This document shows, piece after piece, positions 17,167 through 24,492 of a stretch of 64,000 bases of DNA. The notes under the pieces were generated by a model. That model had not been told where the DNA came from. It did no database searches and saw only the letters and a list, made by a program, of their open reading frames with translations. Location: NCBI GenBank assembly GCA_009594865.1, contig VOPT01000005.1, forward strand, positions 62,001-126,000, written 5' to 3'. This DNA comes from Nitrospira sp. (GTDB lineage: Bacteria; Nitrospirota; Nitrospiria; Nitrospirales; Nitrospiraceae). Each line of letters opens with the position of its first letter. Position 1 is the first letter of the stretch. The position numbers and the translations under genes were made by a program.

Positions 17167-17328
17167 CTACCGTCCGGCGGTTCGCTTGCGGCAACCACAC
17201 TGGCAATTGATCGGCGCGCAGCGACAGGCATTAGCCTGGCACCCGCAGGAACAGGCTGCGCAATCGCAGGTTCCGCAACAACCTGACTTTACGATCTTCT
17301 GCGAGGTGGATTGCTTCATGTCGGCCAT
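17167..17328 (-). CDS. Metallothionein-like Cys-rich peptide, 53 aa
   Basis: The peptide MADMKQSTSQKIVKSG is followed by a cluster with 12 cysteines within 31 residues (CCGTCDCAACSCGC, then CRC, CQCGC) and a basic end RKRTAGR. Frequent CxC and CxxC spacings without aromatic residues are the hallmark of metallothionein-type metal chelators. An excellent ribosome site AAAGGAG lies 6 bases before the ATG, which fixes the start; a much longer frame upstream is antisense to the sigma factor gene. It is divergent from the Cys-tailed ECF sigma gene across 105 bases. It could instead be a small iron-sulfur or copper chaperone. Metal identity is unknown. Confidence 0.65.
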   Translation of the reverse strand: MADMKQSTSQKIVKSGCCGTCDCAACSCGCQANACRCAPINCQCGCRKRTAGR

Positions 17329-17433
17329 GGTGGTCTCCTTTGATGTGCCAGCACGTGATTGCGCTGTCACAGAGGCTGACGAAGTGCTCCCGAAAACCTT
17401 ACAGTTCGTTACAGACTTTGATAAGCTGCCTCC

Positions 17434-18021
17434 ATGACGCAGGAATCCACACCATCGACAGCACTCTCCCCGGAGGCCATTGCGCAGCTGGTGAAAGGAC
17501 ACAAGCAGTTCCTGGCATTCCTGGAGCGGCGTGTGGAATCGAGAGCCGTGGCCGAAGACATTCTGCAAGCGGCCTTTACGCGTGGACTGGAGCGCGGCGC
17601 CGGTGTGGACGACGAAAAAGTCGTCGCCTGGTTCTATCGGGTGCTTCGCAACGCGGTGATTGACCACTACCGGCAGCGCTCCACCGCCGAGCGAGTGACG
17701 GAAGCCTGGGCGAGAGAATTTCCGGATGTTCAGGAACCGGAGGCGGAACTGCGGCAGGAGATCTGCCAATGTGTATCGAGCCTGCTCGACACACTCAAGC
17801 CTGAATATCGCGAGGCCCTCCAGATTGTGGATCTGCAAGAAGGCAAACTCAAAGACCTGGCGCAACAGTCAGGCATCACGCCAGAAAATGCCGCCGTCCG
17901 GGTCCATCGAGCCAGAGCGGCGCTGCGTCGCCGGATCGAACAGGCCTGCGGCACCTGTTCCGTTCATGGGTGCCTGGATTGTTCCTGCGAGGCATCCAGT
18001 GGGTCGAAGTGCGGAGGGTAA
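17434..18021 (+). CDS. ECF sigma factor with Cys-rich C-terminal tail (CorE-like)
   Basis: The 195-residue protein has sigma region 2 (about 20-90, RAVAEDILQAAF and VVAWFYRVLRNAVIDHYRQR) and region 4 (about 118-170, with a helix-turn-helix LKDLAQQSGITPENAAVRVH). The last 25 residues hold C172, C175, H178, C180, C183, C185 and C193 in ACGTCSVHGCLDCSC. Such a cysteine/histidine tail in place of an anti-sigma partner is characteristic of CorE-type ECF factors that sense copper, zinc or cadmium directly. No anti-sigma gene is adjacent. Direct repeats TTACAG at 17399 and 17409 lie just upstream. Its target is probably the divergent metallothionein-like gene. Confidence 0.8.
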   Translation: MTQESTPSTALSPEAIAQLVKGHKQFLAFLERRVESRAVAEDILQAAFTRGLERGAGVDDEKVVAWFYRVLRNAVIDHYRQRSTAERVTEAWAREFPDVQEPEAELRQEICQCVSSLLDTLKPEYREALQIVDLQEGKLKDLAQQSGITPENAAVRVHRARAALRRRIEQACGTCSVHGCLDCSCEASSGSKCGG

Positions 18022-18049
18022 ACGAACCTCCGCCTAACATTGCGGTGGG

Positions 18050-21000
18050 CTAGCGGCTACTGTCCTGGCGAGCCTGGCCCCAATGACCCGCCCTGCTCCG
18101 CTGCCAGACATAGTCGTACACTCGCCCCGCGACAACCTCGGTCTCGTCATCTGTAAACGGCGGGCGTGGCAGAGCTTGCCACAAACTATCCACAATGCAG
18201 ACCTTCACCTCGGCCTGCGTCGTAGCGTTTTGAGTCCAGTTCGCCATCGCCTTGAGCAACTCCTGCAATGACTTGAGCAGCGCCCTGCTCGCCTGTTTGA
18301 GCCTTTCACGGTCGGCCTTGGTGACGTCCTCCCTGAAAATCATTTGAAAGAGGACATACTCGTCCTGGCTCAACCCTTCTTCCGCTGCCTGTTTCTCCTC
18401 GGCGTCAAGACTGGTCGCGAGCGCAAATAATTCTGCAAAGGTCACCTCGACAGTCGCCCGGTCTTTCTCGCGGTTATAGTCCGCGATAATGGCTTGGTAC
18501 TTCTTGTAATAATCCATGTGCATGGGATTCCAAGCAAGCATTTGGGCCAGCTTCTGCTCCACGACCTCTCGAATGTCTTGGAGCGCAGCATGTTTCCGGC
18601 GCACCTTGCGCGCGAACTCATCACGCAACCTGCCCAAATCGATCACACTGAGATCCACCGTGAGCCCTTCCGCATGGTCATCTCCGGGAGCTGCCGCCCG
18701 AATGGCTTCATTGACGATCCGGTGCAATTCTTTCAGCACCTCGGTCACATCGGCGGTATCGCGCTTCTCCTGGAGTTTTTTATAAATGGCCTCAATATTG
18801 TCATGGCGTTCAGCATAGGCGAATATGCTCGGCTCCATGAGCAACGCCTTGAAGCAGATGAAGACCTGCCGCGCCATAATTTCGAACCGACGTTTGGCTT
18901 CATCTGAGGTGTAAATGGCATCCACGGCATCCCGTAGGGCTTCGATGCGGGTGAACCCTGTAGCGCCTTGAAGCCGGCTGGGATCAAATCCGAGACCAAT
19001 AAGATGCTGTTCGGTCAGCTCAATCGCCTGAAGCAAGGCTGCCACCAGTTCAGCAATGGGGGCGACAACATCACCGGCCCCATCGCCTTCATCCTCATCA
19101 CCTAGCGTATATTGAGCCAACGCTTCGCGCAGACTCTTGAGCATGCCGTTGTAATCGACAATCACGCCGCAACTCTTTCCGGGATAGATCCGGTTTGCCC
19201 GGGCAATGGCCTGCATGAGGTTGTGGGCCTTCATCGGCTTGTCGAGATAAAGCGTTCCCAGGCACTCCACGTCGAAGCCGGTCAACCACATCGCACAGAC
19301 AATCGCAATACGAAAGGGATGCTCCGGGTCCTTAAAGGCGTCATCCACCGCCACGCGTCTCCCGTCTGCGGTCTGGAAGCCCGTCTTCATCACCAGGCGG
19401 TGCGGGATGATGTCGAAGTCCCACTTCTTGAAGTCCCGGACTTCGTTTTGCGCTTCACTGATGACGATCTCGATGATGGTGCTTGCCATCCATTGTTCCT
19501 GCCCTCGCAGTCCATCGAGTTCCCTGCTCAGGCGCTCCCTGATATCCGGGTCGATCGCCGTCGCCAGCGCCATCTCCTTGATCGGGAGAGCGGCACGAAT
19601 CACGGCTAGTGCAGCATTCCAGCGCGGCTGAATACGCTGAAGCATCCGGGCGCAGGTGATCTTGTCGATGCAGACCAGCATCGACTTCCCGCTTTGCCAC
19701 CGGGTGGAACAATGCTGCACGAAATCGTCGGCCAGCTTGTCGAGACGGTCATCCGCAGTGATCACTTCATAGTCCTGACCCAGCAGGCGTTCGAGTAAGG
19801 CTTCCTGGTCCGGATTCAGTTCAGCTTCTTCAATCTTCGCGGCGATCCGATCGTTCAGGTCCAACCTGGCGAGTCCCAGCTTCTCGCCCCGGTTCTCATA
19901 GACGAGCTTGACGGTGGATTGGTCCTCCTCCGACCGTTTGAAGTCATAACGGGAAATGTATCCACCGAAGATTCGCCGCGTGAGTTCGTCATGCTTAAAG
20001 AGCGGCGTACCGGTAAAGCCGAGAAACGAGGCGTTGGGCAGGGCCAACCGCATGTTCCGCGCAAACTTCCCTGCCTGCGTCCGGTGGGCTTCATCCGAGA
20101 TGACAATGATGTCGTCGCGCTCGCTGTACGGGGCAGTAACAGGCTGATTGAACTTGTGGATCAGGCTGAAGACAAACCGGTGATTCCCGCGCAGAGTTTC
20201 TTGGAGTTCTTTCCCGGAGGCGGCGCGCGGGGTCTTCTCGTCGGAGACGCCGCAGCCGACGAAGGTGCGCCAGATCTGCTCGTCCAAGTCTTCCCGGTCC
20301 GTCATCACCAGAAAGGTAAAGTTACCGGGGACCACGCGCCGCACCTTCCCCACAAAAAACGCCATGGAGTAGGACTTCCCGCTGCCTTGCGTATGCCAGA
20401 ATACGCCTAATCGTCCAAGATCCGGATGGGCGCGTTTGAGCAGAGGAAGCTCTATCCGATCCTGTGACTGCGCGGGAACGGCAAGCGGATAGGCCTGATC
20501 CGCCGGCACCGACTCAGCCGCGAGGGAGGGCCGTTCAATTGATGCCCGGTATTCGACAAGTCGCTGCTCCGGTGGAAACTGTCGTTTCAGTTCCTCCTGG
20601 TGAATCACCGCCCCAACAGCGTTATTTACGCCGAGGACCTGATGATTACGGGCGACCACCTTGCGCGTCCCGCCGGCCCGGCTCTCATCGAACAGGATGA
20701 AGTTCTCCACCAGATCGAGCAGCCGATCCTTGGCCAGCATTCCATCGAGGAGCGCCTCGGCATCCACGCGTGCCTGAGCCGACTCTGCATTGCGCTTCCA
20801 TTCGACAAAATGTTCCCACTTGCTCGTGATCGAGCCATAACGGGCACGATCGCCGTTGCTCACGACAAGAAACGCATTGTGGTGAAACGCATGAGCGATG
20901 CTGTGCGCACTCAGGTAATCGGTCAGGTTGTCGTCGAATCCGGCGCGGATGTTTCGATACACGGCTTTTAGCTCGATGAACACCAGCGGTAACCCGTTCA

Positions 21001-21475
21001 CGAAGCAGACCAAGTCGGCCCGGCGGTGATAGTGCGGCACCAGCAGGCCCTGAATCTTCAACTCGCGCACGGCCAGGAACCGGTTGTTCTCGGGGGCACG
21101 AAAGTCGATCACCCGGGCATGGACATGGCGGGTTTCGCCTGAATCATCCCGCCACTCGACCGGGACACCTCCACGAAGAAACCCATACAACTCCCGGTTG
21201 TGTTGGATGAGCGATCGCGCGAAATCGGTGCGCGTCAGCGTTTCAACGGCCTGCTCTCTAGCGACAATCGGAAGATCGGGATTCAGTCGTGCGAGCGCCG
21301 CCCGCAGGTCCCGCGCCAATACAACATCTCGCTCGGATGAGCGCCCTAATAAACCTTGCGGCCCGAAGGTCTCGGCATTGTAGGCATAGACGCTTTCCCA
21401 GCCCAGCCGATCACGCAGGTGGTCGGCGAACGTCTGCTGAACCAGCCGGTCTTCGCTGTTGATGTCGGTGATCAT
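18050..21475 (-). CDS. hsdR: Type I restriction enzyme R subunit HsdR
   Basis: The 1141-residue protein contains an N-terminal nuclease core with the PD-(D/E)xK pattern (ADLVCFVNGLPLVFIELK, about 150-167) and an SF2 motor with Walker A HTQGSGKSYS (about 365) and DEAH box ISDEAHRTQAG (about 457). Further motifs include FLGFTGTPL and VDYNGMLKSL. It translocates DNA with ATP and cleaves away from the recognition site as part of the HsdR2M2S complex. The ATG overlaps the AbiEii stop by four bases. It is separated from hsdS by the AbiE pair, so its expression may come from the abiE promoter at 23198-23226 as well as from upstream. Confidence 0.95.
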   Translation of the reverse strand: MITDINSEDRLVQQTFADHLRDRLGWESVYAYNAETFGPQGLLGRSSERDVVLARDLRAALARLNPDLPIVAREQAVETLTRTDFARSLIQHNRELYGFLRGGVPVEWRDDSGETRHVHARVIDFRAPENNRFLAVRELKIQGLLVPHYHRRADLVCFVNGLPLVFIELKAVYRNIRAGFDDNLTDYLSAHSIAHAFHHNAFLVVSNGDRARYGSITSKWEHFVEWKRNAESAQARVDAEALLDGMLAKDRLLDLVENFILFDESRAGGTRKVVARNHQVLGVNNAVGAVIHQEELKRQFPPEQRLVEYRASIERPSLAAESVPADQAYPLAVPAQSQDRIELPLLKRAHPDLGRLGVFWHTQGSGKSYSMAFFVGKVRRVVPGNFTFLVMTDREDLDEQIWRTFVGCGVSDEKTPRAASGKELQETLRGNHRFVFSLIHKFNQPVTAPYSERDDIIVISDEAHRTQAGKFARNMRLALPNASFLGFTGTPLFKHDELTRRIFGGYISRYDFKRSEEDQSTVKLVYENRGEKLGLARLDLNDRIAAKIEEAELNPDQEALLERLLGQDYEVITADDRLDKLADDFVQHCSTRWQSGKSMLVCIDKITCARMLQRIQPRWNAALAVIRAALPIKEMALATAIDPDIRERLSRELDGLRGQEQWMASTIIEIVISEAQNEVRDFKKWDFDIIPHRLVMKTGFQTADGRRVAVDDAFKDPEHPFRIAIVCAMWLTGFDVECLGTLYLDKPMKAHNLMQAIARANRIYPGKSCGVIVDYNGMLKSLREALAQYTLGDEDEGDGAGDVVAPIAELVAALLQAIELTEQHLIGLGFDPSRLQGATGFTRIEALRDAVDAIYTSDEAKRRFEIMARQVFICFKALLMEPSIFAYAERHDNIEAIYKKLQEKRDTADVTEVLKELHRIVNEAIRAAAPGDDHAEGLTVDLSVIDLGRLRDEFARKVRRKHAALQDIREVVEQKLAQMLAWNPMHMDYYKKYQAIIADYNREKDRATVEVTFAELFALATSLDAEEKQAAEEGLSQDEYVLFQMIFREDVTKADRERLKQASRALLKSLQELLKAMANWTQNATTQAEVKVCIVDSLWQALPRPPFTDDETEVVAGRVYDYVWQRSRAGHWGQARQDSSR

Positions 21476-22365
21476 GCTGTTGCCCCAACTGCTACTGCCA
21501 CTTGGGCCACAAGACCGAATGCACGATCGAGATCGAATGCGCGAAGCTCGCCGACTCGAAGGACAGGTTTCAGGAACAGCTGGACCTGGTCTTGCAGGAC
21601 CCTCAATCGCCTCTCTGACACATCGACAGGCTCGTTACCCGGCACAGCCAACTTGTCCTTGACCATGCGCAGCCACAACGATTCTGTGAGATCGACCTGA
21701 GAATGCTGAATTGCATAGTCGATATCAAAGTAGTCCCGCACTGCCGGCTCTCGACGGGTCATGGCGGCACGAAACTTCTCGGCCAACGCTTCCCGTTTGG
21801 CAATACACGAGAAAGGGATCGGTGCAACTAACGGCTTTCCCGAAAGCGGATTCTGGAGGATCGTGGCAACTCCGTGATTCTCGGACTGTTCGACCAGTGG
21901 TTCGCGCAGGCTGATTTCAATCTTAATCGTCTCCCTCCGACGGCGAAGCGGCGACTCATAACTCAGGCTGCCGACATACTGCCTGGAAGCATTGGCGCCT
22001 GTGAGCGGCTCCTCTTCACGAAATTCCGGCATGACCTCGCACAGCATACGTATCGCCCGTTTCACCGGCTCGATCTTCCGGCTGCGCTCCGAACGCGGAG
22101 CATCGACCGGCAAAGAGATCGCGAAGTCGAGATCTTCACTCAGACGATAAAACCCCGCGTGCACTTTTGTCAGACAGGTGCCGCCTTTAAAAACCAAGTT
22201 TCCACCGGACAATCCGGAGAGATAGGTCAACACCACACTGCAGAAATAATCCTTCTCGATCAAGGCTGACACGAATCCTTGTTGCGCCGAGGTAAACGCA
22301 ATGGCCTCGGAAAAGAAAGCGACATCGTGATGGTGGCGCAGCAACCGAGTCTCAGGTTCCCGCAT
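21472..22365 (-). CDS. abiEii: AbiEii-type nucleotidyltransferase toxin
   Basis: The 297-residue protein has the AbiEii/AbiGii signature: LVFKGGTCLTKVHAGFYRLS followed by EDLDFAIS (residues about 55-83), the GG..(x)..D-x-D nucleotidyltransferase motif, then IKIEISLRE and a helical region EALAEKFRAAMTRREPAVRD with FDIDY. AbiEii toxins are thought to transfer nucleotides onto tRNA or another target and arrest growth; the pairing protein AbiEi represses the operon. The start overlaps AbiEi by 14 bases, and the stop overlaps hsdR. All key motif residues are present, so it should be active. Confidence 0.88.
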   Translation of the reverse strand: MREPETRLLRHHHDVAFFSEAIAFTSAQQGFVSALIEKDYFCSVVLTYLSGLSGGNLVFKGGTCLTKVHAGFYRLSEDLDFAISLPVDAPRSERSRKIEPVKRAIRMLCEVMPEFREEEPLTGANASRQYVGSLSYESPLRRRRETIKIEISLREPLVEQSENHGVATILQNPLSGKPLVAPIPFSCIAKREALAEKFRAAMTRREPAVRDYFDIDYAIQHSQVDLTESLWLRMVKDKLAVPGNEPVDVSERRLRVLQDQVQLFLKPVLRVGELRAFDLDRAFGLVAQVAVAVGATA

Positions 22366-23152
22366 TGTCCACGACCCCCCATCGGCGATTGATTGCGCCG
22401 CGTTTGGGTTTCGACGGAACGCAGGGAATGCAACTCCTCGTAGGCTTCAACGCTCGCTCCAGCCTCTGGAGAAGCGACGCCTCAACCCCTTCTTGTTCGA
22501 GGAAGTACCCCATGCGTCTGATCGTTCCAACATCGCCGTACCGCAACGTGACCTGTACGAGGTCTCGCGCCGTCACACGTTGCTTCTTCAAATCGGCGCG
22601 GATCCATTCATACGCCCGTGGCAGCGATCCAAAGCGAGACCAATCGTAGACGGCATCGAGAAGGGTTCGCGCTCGTGAAGAATAGAGTCCCCGCTCGCCG
22701 TCCGCCGTCGCCGTTTCTTCAGTCGAACCCAGTCGTCGATCTGCTACCTTGATCAAGGTAAGCTGCACCGGGCCGACCTTGCGCTCACCATACAGGCGAT
22801 TGTTATAGGCATAGATGCGATTCGGCACCTGCTCGTCATAGCCATATCGATTAAAGGCGTTGGGACCACAGATCTGGTACCGTCCCTTCCGATCGCCGAT
22901 GAGAGTATTGAGTGCAAGAATTTCCGAGGGAGCCCAGCTTCCGCCCAAAGGCAGGCGCTGAGGAATCAGGTAGAGGCCCCTGCGCGCCTGCACGATCATG
23001 CGGGCGTTCGAGAGCCGGGTGAACAGCTTGCTTTCCTGCTTGCGCGATATGCCGAGCGCTGTGGTCAAATCACCCGTTCGCAGGGTTCTCAGGCCGCGCA
23101 TCTGCGCATAGGCAAACAGTTGGCGTTCGAGATTGCCGAGCGTCTGTTTCAT
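22352..23152 (-). CDS. abiEi: AbiEi-type antitoxin and autorepressor
   Basis: The 266-residue protein has an N-terminal winged helix (about 20-60, LRTGDLTTALGISRKQESKL), a dimer/linker segment (GRYQICGPNAFNRYGYDEQ) and a C-terminal helical domain of the AbiEi type. It represses its own promoter through the winged helix and counteracts AbiEii. The ATG is set by its position just downstream of the promoter/operator at 23159-23226; no strong ribosome site is seen. The pair is a type IV-like toxin-antitoxin (abortive infection) module inserted between hsdS and hsdR. Confidence 0.85.
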   Translation of the reverse strand: MKQTLGNLERQLFAYAQMRGLRTLRTGDLTTALGISRKQESKLFTRLSNARMIVQARRGLYLIPQRLPLGGSWAPSEILALNTLIGDRKGRYQICGPNAFNRYGYDEQVPNRIYAYNNRLYGERKVGPVQLTLIKVADRRLGSTEETATADGERGLYSSRARTLLDAVYDWSRFGSLPRAYEWIRADLKKQRVTARDLVQVTLRYGDVGTIRRMGYFLEQEGVEASLLQRLERALKPTRSCIPCVPSKPKRGAINRRWGVVDNAGT

Positions 23153-23158
23153 ACGTGT

Positions 23159-23226
23159 ACACTATTTCATCCAGATTCCCTGATAGGGAACTTGGATATA
23201 ATAGTGTGCAATGCGGATTCATGCAA
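23159..23226 (-). promoter_or_regulatory. abiE promoter with nested dyad operator
   Basis: On the minus strand TTGCAT (23226-23221), a 17-base spacer and TATTAT (23203-23198) form a sigma70 promoter. A dyad centred on base 23183 covers 23159-23207: outer arms ACACTATT/AATAGTGT and a perfect inner palindrome TTCCCT-GAT-AGGGAA (23176-23190). The outer arm overlaps the -10 box, so binding would block initiation. AbiEi is the natural candidate binder. Confidence 0.65.
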
Positions 23227-23268
23227 CCAACGAACAGGGAATACGCTCCGTTTGTAATGTCGGAACGG

Positions 23269-24492
23269 TCAGATCGCAATCTCTCCGTTCATCAAACGCG
23301 GCAGCAGTAGGTCGCGGGCGGCACGGAGCTTTTGGTTCTGTGATGCCAAGACCTCGCGCTGTCGAAAAGAGGTCGAAGCCATCTCGCCAAACTGCCACAT
23401 CAGCGCCTCTGCCGGGAGTGCGATCTCGAAGTTGGCTATCATTTCTTTGGTTAACGCTTCTCGCGTTGATCCCTTCTGCGCGTAGCTCAAGAGCTGCCGC
23501 TTTCGTTCGTCGCTGGTGATTGCCTTCTGAACAAGGAAAGGATCCGCCTTCTCGGGATCAACACGGATGATCATGACATGCTGGTTGACTCTGGCCGGGA
23601 GATATCGTTCTGGGGCCATGCAGCATCGCGCCACCGAGGCTCCTGTGATATTGAGCAGGATGTCTTTGGACTCAACAGTAACCCCCGCCAAGTCAGCAGC
23701 ATGAGATTCACTCACGAACGCTAGACCGTTCTCCTGAAACAGATCGTCGTACACGTTTTGACTGCGGATCAGGGGAACGCCTTGTGCCAGATAGGAAGAT
23801 TCGCCGCCGCGAGGCGTAAATCCGCTACCGATCTTGGTTGTGATTGCGCCCAACGACACTTTGCGCCACCCTTCCGGCACGCCGTCGGTGATGGGGGTGT
23901 GTTCGTGGCCGGGGAAATGGAGGCGGACGAACCATTCGCGGTAGAGCTGCCGCGCCGCCTCCTCCAGTAGCGTCATCCGCCGCTTGTTGTTCTCGATCAG
24001 GTCGTCGTAGGCAGAAAGGATGGTTGCAATTCGACGCTGATCTTCAAGCGGAGGGAACGCAATTTCTACCTTGGCGAGCTTCTCCCGTGGAAGGTGCTTG
24101 ATCGTCGCACCCGTAAGAAGCGAGTGAAACGCCCCACGCCTGCCCAAGTGCAGGAACGAGTAGTACAGGAATCGATTGTCGAGGCACGCATGCGGGCGTA
24201 TCCGATGTAGCGCCTTTTGAATCATCATTCCAGGAACGGCTTCCTTCCACAATGCACAGCGCCCTGGCTCTCCGCCTTCGCACATGACGATGTCGCCGTA
24301 CGTGAGACCATACCGCTCCATCTCATCATGCTCGAACCGCATCTCGCGGGGACCTTCCAAGTCGAACTCACCCCAGCGCACGTTCACGTTCGCCAGGTAC
24401 GGAAGGAGCTCGCCGCGGTTCTTCTTCTCGTCGAGCATCTTTCCCAGTCGGAAGTCCGCCAGCTCAGCCAGCGGCTTTGTGGCCCACCTCAT
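23269..24492 (-). CDS. hsdS: Type I restriction-modification specificity subunit HsdS
   Basis: The 407-residue protein shows two target-recognition domains (about 1-150 and 205-350). Each is followed by a conserved helical spacer: PPLEDQRRIATILSAYDDLI after the first and a related helix near 370-400. The PLEDQRRIA motif is diagnostic for HsdS. It determines the bipartite DNA recognition sequence, which cannot be predicted from sequence. It overlaps hsdM by four bases at its start, and 116 bases separate it from abiEi. Full length suggests an intact subunit. Confidence 0.93.
   Translation of the reverse strand: MRWATKPLAELADFRLGKMLDEKKNRGELLPYLANVNVRWGEFDLEGPREMRFEHDEMERYGLTYGDIVMCEGGEPGRCALWKEAVPGMMIQKALHRIRPHACLDNRFLYYSFLHLGRRGAFHSLLTGATIKHLPREKLAKVEIAFPPLEDQRRIATILSAYDDLIENNKRRMTLLEEAARQLYREWFVRLHFPGHEHTPITDGVPEGWRKVSLGAITTKIGSGFTPRGGESSYLAQGVPLIRSQNVYDDLFQENGLAFVSESHAADLAGVTVESKDILLNITGASVARCCMAPERYLPARVNQHVMIIRVDPEKADPFLVQKAITSDERKRQLLSYAQKGSTREALTKEMIANFEIALPAEALMWQFGEMASTSFRQREVLASQNQKLRAARDLLLPRLMNGEIAI

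Noticed and set aside
17329..17865. N-terminal extension of the metallothionein-like frame (232 codons in total)
   Set aside because: Antisense to the sigma factor gene; the ATG at 17328 has a much better ribosome site.
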